This document shows, one piece after another, positions 32,082 to 43,100 of a DNA stretch of 64,000 nt. Position 1 is the first letter of the stretch, and each line of letters opens with the position of its first letter. The notes under the pieces are model-generated. The model made no database searches. It saw only the letters and a program-made list of their open reading frames with translations, and was not told the origin of the DNA. The stretch comes from Actinoplanes xinjiangensis (GTDB lineage Bacteria > Actinomycetota > Actinomycetes > Mycobacteriales > Micromonosporaceae). The position numbers and the translations under genes are program-made. The stretch is taken from positions 310,001 to 374,000 of the forward strand of contig NZ_QGGR01000007.1 in assembly GCF_003148685.1 (NCBI RefSeq). The letters are read 5' to 3'.

Positions 32082-34601
32082 ATGTCCGACAACACGATGA
32101 GCCGGCGGCTGTTGCTCCAGGCAGGTGCCGCCGCCACGGTTTCCACCATGATGACCGCACAGCCGGCCGGAGCCGCCCCGAAGAAGTGCGCCACGGTTAA
32201 CGGTCTGCCCGTGCCCCGAGCGTGGCGGGCGGTGCCGTTCTCCCTCGACGAGGTGGACCTGGCCCCGAGCGTCTTCACCGAGAAGCGCGACCGCATGCTC
32301 GCCTACGCCCGTGCCTACCCGGCGGACCGGGTCCTGTCCAACTTCCGGGCCGCCGCCGGCCTCGACACCCTGGGCGCGGCACCGCCGGGCGGCTGGGACG
32401 ACGCGACCGGCAACCTGCGTGGCCACTACAGCGGTCACTTCCTGTCGATGCTGGCGCAGGCGTGGGCCGGCACCGGCGAGAAGGTGTTCAAGGACCGGCT
32501 CGACCAGATCGTCACCGGCCTGAAACAGTGCCAGGACGCGTGGACCGCCCAGGTCGGCCGGCCCGGCACCCCGCCACCGCCCGCGACCTGGGCCGACGGT
32601 GGTCTCGAACTGTCCGGCGACGGCCAGTACGTGGGCCTGCCGGACGCCACGATCGACGGCCTCACCCAGGCCACCGTCGTGATCCGGCTCAGGATCGACG
32701 AGTTGCGGACCTGGTCGCGGGCGTTCGACTTCGGGGTCGGCCCGGCCGTCAACATGTTCCTGACGATCCATGACGGCACCGGGCCCCGGTTCGGCATCAC
32801 CACCTCGGGCAGCGGCGGCGAGCAGCGGATCGCGGCCACCACCCCGCTCCCGGTCGGCGCCTGGGTGACCCTGGCCGTCACCCTGGACGGCCGGGTCGGC
32901 ACCCTCTACGTCGACGGCGTCGCGGCCGGCACCAACCCGGCGATGACGCTGACCCCGGCCGACCTGGGCGCCCCGAAGAACAACTGGATCGGCCGCTCCC
33001 AGTACGGCGACGCGGGCCTGAAAGCGGTCGTCGGCGGGTTCCACCTGTTCGACCGGGCCCTGACCGCCGGGGAACTGGCGACGGCGACCGGGAACCTGGC
33101 CTGGTACCGGTTCGACGAGACGGCCGGGACCACGGTCGCCGACTCGTCCGGCCGCGGCTGGGACGCCGCGGTCGTCACCGGTACCGGTGGCCCGCCCGGC
33201 CCGAGCCACGCCGGGTTCCTCGCCGCCTACCCGGAGACCCAGTTCATCCAGCTCGAGCAGTACGTGACGTATCCGGCGATCTGGGCGCCCTACTACACCT
33301 GCCACAAGATCATGCGCGGGCTGCTGGACGCCCACACGCTCGGCGGCAACACCACCGCCCTCACCGTGGCCAGGGGTATGGGGGAGTGGGTGCACTCCCG
33401 GCTCAGCAGGCTGCCCCGGGAACAGCTGGACCGGATGTGGTCGCTCTACATCGCCGGGGAGTACGGCGGCATGAACGAGGTGATGGCCGACCTGGCCGCC
33501 CTCACCGGTGACCGGACCTTCCTGACCACGGCCGCCTACTTCGACAACACGCGGCTGCTCGCCGACTGCGCGGCCGGCACCGACACCCTCGACGGCCGGC
33601 ACGCCAACCAGCACATCCCGCAGTTCCTCGGCTACCTGCGGATGTTCGAGCAGGGCGCGGGCCCGGACTACCGGGCGGCGGCGGCGAGCTTCTACGACAT
33701 GGTGGTGCCGCACCGGACCTACGTGCACGGCGGCACCGGCCAGGGTGAGGTGTTCCGCAAGCGGGACGTGATCGCGGGCAGCATCGTGACCAGCACCAAC
33801 GCGGAGACCTGCGCGGCGTACAACATGCTCAAGGTGGCCCGGAACCTGTTCGCCCTGAACCCGGACGCACGGTTCTTCGACTACTACGAACGGACCCTGG
33901 TCAACCAGATCCTCGGGTCCCGCCGGGACGCCGACAGCACCACCGATCCGCTGGTCACCTATATGCTTCCGGTCGGGCCGGGAGTGCGGCGCGGCTACGG
34001 CAACATCGGCACCTGCTGCGGCGGCACCGGCCTGGAGAACCACACGAAATACCAGGACGCGGTCTGGTTCCGCTCACCGGGCGGCGACACCCTCTGGGTC
34101 AACCTCTACATCGCCTCCACACTGCGGTGGGCGGAGCGCGGCGTCACGGTCACCCTGGCCGGCGACTACCCGCGCAGCCCGGCCGCGACGCTGACGGTCA
34201 CCGGGCGGGGACGGTTCGATCTCCGGCTGCGGGTCCCGGCGTGGGCGCGGCAGGACTTCACGATCAAGGTCAACGGCAGGACCACCGGGGTACGGGTGGG
34301 CGACGACGGTTACGCGGGGATCCGGCGGGACTGGCGCACCGGCGACCGGGTCGAGGTGTCGTTCCCGTTCCGCCTGCACGTCGAGCAGACCATCGACGAC
34401 CCGTCGTTGCAGGCGCTGCTCTACGGCCCGCTCACCCTGGTCGCCAAGTCCACCGCTTCCGACCACCTCCGGGTCGCCGTGGATCCCACCACCGCGGCAC
34501 CCGGCCCCCGCCCGCTCACCTTCACCCTCGGTGACGTCCTGTTCGAGCCGCTCCTGCTCGGTGACGACGCCGGCTATCACGCCTACTTCCGCCGTACCTG
34601 A
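32082..34601 (+). CDS. Tat-exported GH127-like glycosidase with inserted LamG domain
   Basis: 839 residues. A twin-arginine signal (MSRRLLLQAGAAATVSTMM) targets it outside. The GH127/DUF1680 barrel begins at residue 46. It is interrupted at about residues 170-360 by a LamG/concanavalin-like domain (GGLELSGDGQYVGLPDATID, VTLAVTLDGRVGTLYVDGVA, NNWIGRSQYGD). The barrel then resumes with AYPETQFIQLEQ. The metal/nucleophile residues are Glu575 and Cys577 in AETCAAYN and Cys645-Cys646 in GTCCGG. The LamG part probably binds polysaccharide. Acts extracellularly on arabinose-containing glycans (inference). Confidence 0.88.
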   Translation: MSDNTMSRRLLLQAGAAATVSTMMTAQPAGAAPKKCATVNGLPVPRAWRAVPFSLDEVDLAPSVFTEKRDRMLAYARAYPADRVLSNFRAAAGLDTLGAAPPGGWDDATGNLRGHYSGHFLSMLAQAWAGTGEKVFKDRLDQIVTGLKQCQDAWTAQVGRPGTPPPPATWADGGLELSGDGQYVGLPDATIDGLTQATVVIRLRIDELRTWSRAFDFGVGPAVNMFLTIHDGTGPRFGITTSGSGGEQRIAATTPLPVGAWVTLAVTLDGRVGTLYVDGVAAGTNPAMTLTPADLGAPKNNWIGRSQYGDAGLKAVVGGFHLFDRALTAGELATATGNLAWYRFDETAGTTVADSSGRGWDAAVVTGTGGPPGPSHAGFLAAYPETQFIQLEQYVTYPAIWAPYYTCHKIMRGLLDAHTLGGNTTALTVARGMGEWVHSRLSRLPREQLDRMWSLYIAGEYGGMNEVMADLAALTGDRTFLTTAAYFDNTRLLADCAAGTDTLDGRHANQHIPQFLGYLRMFEQGAGPDYRAAAASFYDMVVPHRTYVHGGTGQGEVFRKRDVIAGSIVTSTNAETCAAYNMLKVARNLFALNPDARFFDYYERTLVNQILGSRRDADSTTDPLVTYMLPVGPGVRRGYGNIGTCCGGTGLENHTKYQDAVWFRSPGGDTLWVNLYIASTLRWAERGVTVTLAGDYPRSPAATLTVTGRGRFDLRLRVPAWARQDFTIKVNGRTTGVRVGDDGYAGIRRDWRTGDRVEVSFPFRLHVEQTIDDPSLQALLYGPLTLVAKSTASDHLRVAVDPTTAAPGPRPLTFTLGDVLFEPLLLGDDAGYHAYFRRT

Positions 34602-34616
34602 GAGGTGTCCCCGTCC

Positions 34617-37600
34617 ATGCCGGCACCCCGTTTCCTGGCAGGCGCCACCGCCGCCGCCGTCCTCCTGCTCACGATCCCCTCCCCGGTCGCGGCGCACGCG
34701 GCCCCCAACGCCGACACCCCCTACCCGGTGTTCAAGGGCGACGCGCACCCGGTTCCCGACGACCGCACCGGCTACCACACCCGCAACCAGCTCCAGGCGA
34801 TCTTCGACGCCGACGTGGCCGCCGGCGCGGGCACCGCTCCCGGCCGGGACTTCTGGATCGACCGGATGCTGGCCCGCACCGGCGACCAGCCGGGCGGCTC
34901 CAACGGCGACGCCAACCAGTACCTGTTCAGCCGGGGCCGGGCCGCGTTCATGAAGACCCACCAGCCAGGCGTGCTCGGGTTCGGTGGCGAGATCGCCTAC
35001 ATCGAGTCGCTGGCCCGGAGCGCCTACACGATCACCGCCTCCGTCGGCGGCACCGAGATGGCGCTCACCGAGGACCCGGCCCGGCGGCGGCAGACGCCCA
35101 GCTACTGGCAGGGCGTGTTCACCGACAGCGGCGCCGGGCTGACGGTGGTGCAGACCAAGTTCATCACCGACGCCAACGTTGCGGTCACGAACCTGGAGCT
35201 GAGCAGCACGAACGGTGCGGCCAAGGACGTCGTCCTGACCGCCCGGTCGCCGCTGGCCCGTACCGTCGCCGGGTCTGATCCGGAACTGACCGGCGCCGTG
35301 CGCGCCGTCAACAGGCTCACCGACCTGTTCCCGCGATTCTCCGGGGACGGGTTCGCCCCGGCCGACGGCGCCCTGCGACGGGCGCTGACCGTGCCCGCGA
35401 GCGGAACAGCCGTCACGAAGGTGCAGCTGGGCCTGGTGACGAAGGAGGTCGCGGCGTCGGCGACCGAGTATGCGACGGTGCGCGGGCTGGCACCGGCGGA
35501 CGCGTTCACCGGGCACGTCACCGCCTACAACCGGTGGTGGGCGCAGAACGTGCCCTACCTGGACACCCCCGAGGACAACATCGACAAGACGTTGTTCTAC
35601 CGGTGGTGGCTGATGCGCTACAACTTCCTCGACGCCGACCTGCCCGGTAACGACTACCAGTTCCCGACCTCGATGGAGGGGGTGCTGGGCTACAACAACG
35701 CGATCGTCCTGACCGTCGGCATGTTCGTCGACGACCTCAAGTACTTCCGGGACCCGGCCTACTCGTACGGGCCGTGGCTGTCCGCCGGCGAGGTCGCCAA
35801 GAGCGGTAAGTACGTCGACAACCCGGGTGACCCGGCGAACTGGTCGAACAGCTACACCCAGTACATCTCCGAGGCGGCGTGGCGGTCCTACCAGCTGCAC
35901 GGCGGCCCGGCGGCGGTCGCCCGCAACCTCGGCGAGTACGCGGAGTACGACGTCAAGGGGCTGCTCGACGCCTACGACAGCGACGGCAACTCACTGATCG
36001 AGTACAACTGGGGCGCCATGACCGGCAACGACGCCGACGCGGTGTCGTTCGACTGGCGGGCCGGCAACCTGGACCGCACCGAGAGCGCCTACCTCTACTC
36101 CAACGCGAAGGCCGCGGCCGCCGCCTACCGCACCGCGGGTGACACCGCGAAGGAGGCCGAGATGGAGGCGTTCGCCGAGCGCATCAAGGCCGCCGTGCTG
36201 CGGTACCTGTGGGAACCGGCCCGGACCACGCCCGACGAGATGGGCCACTACGGCAACCTGATCAAGCACCGGCATGTCGCGTCCGGTGACCTGGTGCCGT
36301 GGAAGGAGATCAACAACTACTACCCGTACGCGGTCGGGCTGATGCCGAACACCGCCGAGTACCGGGAGGGCCTGCGGCTGTTCGCCGACGACGCCCAGTA
36401 CCCGATCTTCCCGTTCACCACCGCCAACCAGGCCGACAAGGCCGCCGCGGCCGCACAGGGCGACCCGGGCAGCAACAACTTCTCCGTGATCAACTCGACG
36501 GTGACGTTCCGGATGCTCGCCTCGGTGCTGCGGAACTACCCGACCTCCTACCTCGACGCCGAGTGGTACAAGAAGCTGCTCTACTGGAACGCCTGGGCCC
36601 ACTACCAGGGCAACGGCGACAACCGGTACCCCGACCAGAACGAGTTCTGGGCCGACGGGTCCGCCGCGAACCAGAGCATCGGATACCGGTCCTGGATCCA
36701 CCACACCGTCCTCGGTGCCACCAACTTCACCGTCATCGAAGACGCGATGGGGTTGCGGCCCCGCTCCGACGCGAAGATCGAACTCGACCCGATCGACATC
36801 GGCTGGGACCACTTCACCGCCAACAACGTCCGCTACCGCGACCGCGACCTGACCGTGGTGTGGGACGCCCCCGGCGGAACCGACCACTACGAGTCGGCGC
36901 CGGACGGCTACTCGGTGTTCCTGGACGGTCAGCTCGCCTTCACCGCCGCCGCCCTCGGAAGTGTCGTCTTCGACCCGGCGACCGGTGCCGTCGAGGCCGA
37001 GGTCCCGGTGACCGTCGGTGCGGTCCTCCCGGTGAAGGCCCCGCAGGAGGTGACCTTCGCGGCCGACGCGCGGATCACCGACGTACTGGCCAAAGCCGGT
37101 GTCGAACCGTCGCCGAACCTCGCACAGGGCCGCCCGGTCACCGCCTCCCACGCGGCGCCCGGCCGCGGCGCGGCCGGAGCGGTCGACGGCACGACGATCA
37201 ACGAACCTTTCTGGGGTACGGCCGGATCGACCACCGCCTCGGACCACATCACCGTCGACCTCGAAGGCCCCCGCACGGTCGACGACGTGCGCGTCTACTT
37301 CTACAGGTCGACGACCACGGCCACCGTCCAGGGCTACGCGCCACCCGCACAGTTCCTGGTCGAATACCACGACGGCACGGTTTTCCGTCCGGTGCCCGGG
37401 CAGAGCCGGTTTCCGGCATATCCACGTGGCAACCTCAACCAGGTCCGGTTCCCCTCGGTCACCGCGACACAGTTGCGCATCACCGGGCAGCACGCGCCGG
37501 GGGTCAGGACCGGTATCAAGGAGATCCAGGCGTACGACACCGGCGTGACCGCGCCGGACCCGGTGAACGCCCCGCCACTCGCCGACGCGTGGATCGACTC

Positions 37601-40040
37601 CACCTACAGCCAGGCCGGTTCGGTACGCCTGATCGGGCTCGCCCAGGACGACGGTGACCCCGGAACCCCGGTGACCGCGCAGTGGTCGGTGGCCGACGCA
37701 CCGGCCGGTGGTGCGGTGGCGTTCGACCCGGCCACCTCGCCGGACACGGTCGCCCGGTTCACCGTCGCCGGCCGCTACACGTTGCGGCTCACCGTCGGCA
37801 CCGCCACCAGCGACGTCGTGGTGGACGCGACCGCCCTGGCCGAAGGCGAGATCAACGTGGCGTCGACGGCCACCCCGTCGGCCGACTTCACGGCCGGCTG
37901 GAACAACGTCAACGCCGTCAACGACGGGAAACCCGCCCTGTTCACCGGGGGAGCGCAGAGCGACCTGTGGGGCACCTGGAGCGGGACCGAACCGGCCACC
38001 CGCCGACTCCAGTACGACTTCCCGCAAGCCGTCCGGGTGGACCGGGCGTCGATCGACTTCTGGTCCGACAGCACCACCGGCGGCTCCGGGGTGGCGGTGC
38101 CCGCCTCCTGGAAGATCGAGTACTGGGACGGGACGAACTGGCAGGACGTCACGGGTGCCACCGGGTTCGATCCGGCGGTCCGCGGGCGCACCAACGAGGT
38201 CGCCTTCGACCCGGTCACCACCACGCGGTTGCGGGCCACCTTCAACGCGCTGCCCGACACCGCCAGCACCGCCTGGTCGGCGGTCGGGGTCTCCGAGTGG
38301 CGGGTGTTCGCGGCGGCGGCGGGTGCGATCGCGGGTGTCGACGTGCGTACCACCACCGGGGTCCTGCCGCAGTTGCCGGCGACCGTCGAGGTGACCTATG
38401 CCGACGGGACGCGGCTGCCGGTCGCGGTCGCCTGGGGCGCGGTCGAGGCGTCGCAGGTGGCGCAGGTCGGCGACTTCCGGGTCACCGGATTCGTCGCCGG
38501 AACGACACTGACCGCCTCCGCCCACGTGTGGGTGCGCGGCACCGATCCGGTACAGATCAACACGATCGACCCGGTCGCCGTGACGACCCGCGCCGGAGTC
38601 GCCCCCACGCTGCCCACCGGGGTGACCGTCGGTTACAACGACGGGTCACGGCAGAGCGGCATCGGAGTCACCTGGGCCGCGATCGACCCGGCGTCCTACG
38701 CCGCGGCGGGCACGTTCGAGGTGACCGGGCAGGTCGCCGGCACCGACAAGACCGCCACCGCCACCGTCACCGTCGGGTCCGGCGGGCCGTCGGACACCGC
38801 ACCGCCGGTCGCCACCCTGACCGCCGACCCGGCCGACGCGTGGACCGCCTCCCCGGTGACGGTGACCGCCACGGCCACCGACAACCGGGACCGGTCGCCG
38901 TCGATCGAGATCGCGGTCGGTGCGGGGGACTGGCGTGACTACACCGGGCCGGTCACCGTCTCCGACGAGGGCGCGACCACGGTGAAGGCGCGGGCCACCG
39001 ACGATGCGGGCAACGTCTCCGTGGTCACCCGGCGGATCGTCGGCATCGACCGGACCCGGCCCACCGCCGCGGCGACGTTCGACGCCGGTGCCCGGACGGT
39101 GACGATCACCGGCACGGACGCCCTCTCCGGGGCCGGGGCGGTGCAGTACCGGCTGACCGTCGGCGGGGTCGTCACCCAGGACTGGACGACCGCTTCCGGA
39201 GCCGTCCCGATCGGGTCGTCGGCGACCACCGTCGACTACCGGTCCGTCGACCGGGCCGGTAACACCTCGGACGTCGGCACGGTGCAGGTCGCGGCGGGTC
39301 AGGCGCCGGTCAACGTGGCACGCACCGGCACCGCGTCGGCGTCGTACACACCGGCGTGGCTGACCGTCGGCAACCTCACCGACGGTGTCGCGCCGACCGG
39401 CCCGCGCGGCCCGGACACCGACGTGTGGAACACCTGGCCGCAGGTGGGAGACCAGTGGATCCAGCTCGACTGGGCCGCACCGGTGACCGTCGACCGGACC
39501 CGGATCTGGTTCACCTCCGACCTCGACGACTCCGGGGCCGGAGTGGCGCCGCCCGGCGCGTGGCGACTCCAGTTCTGGGACGGCACCGCCTTCCGGGACG
39601 TCACCGCACCGGGCGCCTACGGCACGTCGGCGACCGGATGGAACACGGTCACCTTCGACCCGGTGACCACCACACGGCTGCGGGCGCTGCTCACCGCCGC
39701 CGGCACCGAGGAGGGCAGGGGCGCACCCGGCGTGCAGGAGTGGGAGGTGTACGACGTGCCGGCCACCCCGCCGGACACCGACGTCGAGGTCCAGGCCCGC
39801 GCCCGGTGCACGGCCGGGAAGGCGCATGTGGCCGTCACCGCCCGCAACACCGGCGACGTGCCGCTGAACATCCAGCTGATCACGCCCTACGGCACCCGCA
39901 CGGTCGTCGGGGTGGCACCCGGGAAGTCGGCGTACCAGGCGTTCAACAGCCGCCTGGCGGTCCTGCCGGCCGGCAGCGCCACCGTCCGCGTCGACGACGT
40001 CGAACTGTCCGCCCCCTACGCGGCGCTGAGCTGCACCTGA
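34617..40040 (+). CDS. Large secreted multimodular glycosidase with alpha/alpha barrel and discoidin modules
   Basis: 1807 residues. Signal peptide (FLAGATAAAVLLLTIPSP, AHA). Residues 60-790 form a beta-sandwich plus alpha/alpha barrel of the MGH1/GH63-like type (NIDKTLFYRWWLMRYNF, IEYNWGAMTGNDADAVSFDW, INNYYPYAVGLMP). GH142-type activity is possible from the context but unproven. Then follow an F5/8 discoidin module (about 833-975), an Ig-like segment, a second F5/8 module (1080-1225), two bacterial Ig-like (Big_4) repeats, OmpL47-like repeats (1385-1560), a third F5/8 module and a C-terminal 85-residue domain shared with the next enzyme. ATG 34617 lies 15 bp after the GH127 stop. Likely degrades a branched arabinose polymer at the cell surface. 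Confidence 0.8.
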   Translation: MPAPRFLAGATAAAVLLLTIPSPVAAHAAPNADTPYPVFKGDAHPVPDDRTGYHTRNQLQAIFDADVAAGAGTAPGRDFWIDRMLARTGDQPGGSNGDANQYLFSRGRAAFMKTHQPGVLGFGGEIAYIESLARSAYTITASVGGTEMALTEDPARRRQTPSYWQGVFTDSGAGLTVVQTKFITDANVAVTNLELSSTNGAAKDVVLTARSPLARTVAGSDPELTGAVRAVNRLTDLFPRFSGDGFAPADGALRRALTVPASGTAVTKVQLGLVTKEVAASATEYATVRGLAPADAFTGHVTAYNRWWAQNVPYLDTPEDNIDKTLFYRWWLMRYNFLDADLPGNDYQFPTSMEGVLGYNNAIVLTVGMFVDDLKYFRDPAYSYGPWLSAGEVAKSGKYVDNPGDPANWSNSYTQYISEAAWRSYQLHGGPAAVARNLGEYAEYDVKGLLDAYDSDGNSLIEYNWGAMTGNDADAVSFDWRAGNLDRTESAYLYSNAKAAAAAYRTAGDTAKEAEMEAFAERIKAAVLRYLWEPARTTPDEMGHYGNLIKHRHVASGDLVPWKEINNYYPYAVGLMPNTAEYREGLRLFADDAQYPIFPFTTANQADKAAAAAQGDPGSNNFSVINSTVTFRMLASVLRNYPTSYLDAEWYKKLLYWNAWAHYQGNGDNRYPDQNEFWADGSAANQSIGYRSWIHHTVLGATNFTVIEDAMGLRPRSDAKIELDPIDIGWDHFTANNVRYRDRDLTVVWDAPGGTDHYESAPDGYSVFLDGQLAFTAAALGSVVFDPATGAVEAEVPVTVGAVLPVKAPQEVTFAADARITDVLAKAGVEPSPNLAQGRPVTASHAAPGRGAAGAVDGTTINEPFWGTAGSTTASDHITVDLEGPRTVDDVRVYFYRSTTTATVQGYAPPAQFLVEYHDGTVFRPVPGQSRFPAYPRGNLNQVRFPSVTATQLRITGQHAPGVRTGIKEIQAYDTGVTAPDPVNAPPLADAWIDSTYSQAGSVRLIGLAQDDGDPGTPVTAQWSVADAPAGGAVAFDPATSPDTVARFTVAGRYTLRLTVGTATSDVVVDATALAEGEINVASTATPSADFTAGWNNVNAVNDGKPALFTGGAQSDLWGTWSGTEPATRRLQYDFPQAVRVDRASIDFWSDSTTGGSGVAVPASWKIEYWDGTNWQDVTGATGFDPAVRGRTNEVAFDPVTTTRLRATFNALPDTASTAWSAVGVSEWRVFAAAAGAIAGVDVRTTTGVLPQLPATVEVTYADGTRLPVAVAWGAVEASQVAQVGDFRVTGFVAGTTLTASAHVWVRGTDPVQINTIDPVAVTTRAGVAPTLPTGVTVGYNDGSRQSGIGVTWAAIDPASYAAAGTFEVTGQVAGTDKTATATVTVGSGGPSDTAPPVATLTADPADAWTASPVTVTATATDNRDRSPSIEIAVGAGDWRDYTGPVTVSDEGATTVKARATDDAGNVSVVTRRIVGIDRTRPTAAATFDAGARTVTITGTDALSGAGAVQYRLTVGGVVTQDWTTASGAVPIGSSATTVDYRSVDRAGNTSDVGTVQVAAGQAPVNVARTGTASASYTPAWLTVGNLTDGVAPTGPRGPDTDVWNTWPQVGDQWIQLDWAAPVTVDRTRIWFTSDLDDSGAGVAPPGAWRLQFWDGTAFRDVTAPGAYGTSATGWNTVTFDPVTTTRLRALLTAAGTEEGRGAPGVQEWEVYDVPATPPDTDVEVQARARCTAGKAHVAVTARNTGDVPLNIQLITPYGTRTVVGVAPGKSAYQAFNSRLAVLPAGSATVRVDDVELSAPYAALSCT

Positions 40041-40044
40041 CCCT

Positions 40045-40072
40045 GGGCGGCGCCCCGCACCGGGCGCCGCCC
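40045..40072 (+). terminator. Hairpin between the two large glycosidase genes
   Basis: GGGCGGCGCCC and GGGCGCCGCCC form a perfect 11-bp stem with a 6-nt loop, 5 bp after the stop. It may terminate or attenuate transcription before the GH43 gene. Confidence 0.65.
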
Positions 40073-40101
40073 CCACCTTCGCCGGACGGGAATCCGCCAC
40101 C

Positions 40102-43100
40102 GTGAGACCGCTCAAAGCGGCGGTCGCCGGACTGGTCGCGGCCGGGCTGCTCCTCGTAGCGCCCGCCGCACCGGCCCGCGCGGCCGACCCCTACACGTTC
40201 ACCGACACCGTCAATCCGATCCTCGGCGACGGCTCCTACTACTCCGCCGACCCGGCACCGCTCGTCGCCGACGGGCAGCTGCACATCTACACCGGCCACG
40301 ACGAGGCCGGGCCCGCCGTCAACGACTTCGTCATGAACGAGTGGGGCGTACTCCGTACCCCTGACGTCGGGAAGGGGGAATGGACCCACCACCCGTCGCT
40401 GATGCGCCCGGAAGAGGTCTTCTCCTGGGCGACGCCCGGTCGTGCCTACGCCGGGCAGGTCGTCCGCGGGCCCGACGGCCGCTACTACTGGTATGTCCCG
40501 GTCAGCGAACGTGACTCGACCGCGGCCAACCGGTTCGCCATCGGTGTCGCCGTCTCCGGCTCGCCGACCGGTCCGTGGACCGACCACATCGGCGGGCCGC
40601 TGATCTCCCAGCGCACCCCCACGGCCAACACCATCGAGAACATCGACCCGACGATCCTCGTCGAGGGTGAGCGGGTGTTCGTCTACTGGGGAACCTTCGG
40701 CCAGTTGCGGATGCTGGAGTTCCGGGCCGACATGAGGACACCGGTCGGCACCCAGCAGCCCGTCACCGGACTGACCGGCTTCTTCGAGGCGTCCTGGCTG
40801 TTCAAACGGGGAAGCACCTACTACCTGGCGTATGCCGGTAACAACGCCGGGCCGACCTCACCGTGCACCCCGGCGAACTATCACGCGTGCATCGCGTACG
40901 CGACCGCCACCTCGCCGACCGGCCCGTGGACCCATCGCGGCACCATCCTGCCGCCGGTGTCCTCGACGACCAGTCACCCGGGAATCGTCGAGTTCCACGG
41001 TCAGTGGTATCTCGTCTACCACACCGCCGACGCCGTCGGTGGCGGGCATTTCCGCAGGTCCGTGGCGATCGACAAGGTCGAGTGGGACGACACCGTCACG
41101 CCGGCGCGGATCAGACCGGTCGTCGTGACACCCGCCCGGCAGGCCGACCGCACACCGCGGGCGAACATCGCGTACGCCGCCGAGGTCTCCGTCTCCAACG
41201 AACCCGTGCCCACCCAGTACTGGACGAAGGCGCTCAACGACGAGATCGTGCGCGCCAACCCGCTGCCGCCCGACATGTGGGGCACCTGGACCGGTGCCGA
41301 CCCGCCGCAGCAGTGGGTGCAGTACACCTGGGACCAGCCGATGCGGATCTCCGGGTCGCAGATCGAGTTCTGGAACGACCAGCCGCAGGGCACCGGAGTC
41401 GGTGTCGCCGCGCCCGACCGCTGGAAGATCCAGTACTGGAACGGGCAGTGGACCGACGTGCCGGAACCGAGCGGATATCCGACCGGCACCCAGGGCTTCC
41501 AGGACACCACGTTCGCGCCCGTCACCACCACCCAGGTACGGGCCGTGTTCGACGCGTCGACCAACGGGAGCACGTACTCGGCGGTCGCCGTCGAGGAGTG
41601 GAAGATCCTCGCCGAGCAGCCCACCTCGATCGCGCCGCCGCAGGTCACCGTGGAGGTGGGGGAGACCCTGCTGCCGGATACGGTGCCCGTCGTCTTCGGC
41701 GACCGGACACTGCAGGTGCCGGTGTACTGGGATGCGGTCGACACGTCCGACGTCGCGCAGCCGGGGACGTTCACGGTCGGCGGCAGTGTGCTCGGCCATG
41801 CGGCGGGACGGGTCACCGCACAGGTCACGGTGATCTCGCCGGGGGACACCGAAGGTGACGTCACCGCGCCGGCACTCACCCTCGTGCCCCGCGGCAGCGC
41901 GGGAACCGGCGGGTGGTTCCGGTCGGCCGTCACCGTGCGGGCCGCCGCCGTGGACGACCGTGGTGGCCGTCTGACGATCCGGACCACGGTGGACGGCGCC
42001 TCCTCCGCCGTACCGGCGGTTCGCTCCGTGGACACCGTGGTCACCGGGGACGGGCGGCACACGGTCACGGCCATGGCCACCGACCGCGCCGGAAACGACT
42101 CCGCCGTCTCACAGATCGGCGTGGACATCGACACGACCGCGCCGACGGTCTCGGGAACCGTCTCGGACCGGCGGGTGACCGTCACCGGAGCCGATGCCAC
42201 CTCGGGCCCGGCACGACTCGAATACACGATCGGCGGCGGACCGTGGACGGTGTACGACGGGCCCGTCGGTGCACCGGACCCCGGGCGGCACACCGTGTCG
42301 TTCCGGGCCGTCGACCGGGCCGGCAACACCTCGGCCGCGCAACAGGCGGTCCTTCCGGCCGACCTGTCCGGGCCGCTCACCGGCAACGTCGGGCCGATCG
42401 CCGTACCGACCGCGTCCTACACGGCCGGATGGAACAGCGTCGGCGCGCTCAACGACGGCGCGGACCCCGCCTCGCCGGGCCAGGCGCAGATCTGGGGCAC
42501 CTGGTCCGGGACCCGGCCGGCCGGTCAGTGGATCCAGTACGACTGGACGCGGGCCATCCGGCTCACCGGCGCGTCGATCAGGTTCTGGCGCGACAGTGCG
42601 CAGGGCACCGGCGACGGCGTCGCCGAACCGGACAGCTGGGAGCTGGAGTACTGGGACGGTGCGGCGTGGCACCCGGTCACCGGCGCCTCGGGGTACGGGA
42701 CCAGCAGCACCGCCGTCAACACGGTCACCTTCGACCCGGTCGTCACGTCACGCCTGCGGGCCGTCATCGCGGCCGATGGCAACGGCAGCACCTACGCGGC
42801 GGTGGCTGTCACCGAGTGGCGGGTGATCGCGGACGAGCGGGCCGCGGTGCCGGTGACCGTCACGGCACAGCCGCGATGTCTGAGCGGGAAGGTCTACCTC
42901 GCGGTGACGGCGCGTAACGGTCACACCGCTCCGGTCGACGTCGAGCTCGTTTCGGCGTACGGGAGGAAGGTCTTCGTCGCGGTCGCGCCCGGCGCCGGCG
43001 TCTACCAGTCGTTCGCCGCCCGAGCGGCCTCCGTGCCCGCCGGAACCGCCACCGCAACCGCCGCGACCACCGTCGCCGCGGCCTCCTATGTCGCCCTGAA

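Noticed and set aside
30150..34043. About 1300-codon minus-strand open frame opposite the GH127 genes
   Set aside because: Composition typical of antisense to GC-rich genes; both plus-strand GH127 enzymes are certain.
35991..38525. Long minus-strand open frame opposite the large glycosidase
   Set aside because: Gly/Arg/Val-rich shadow without motifs.
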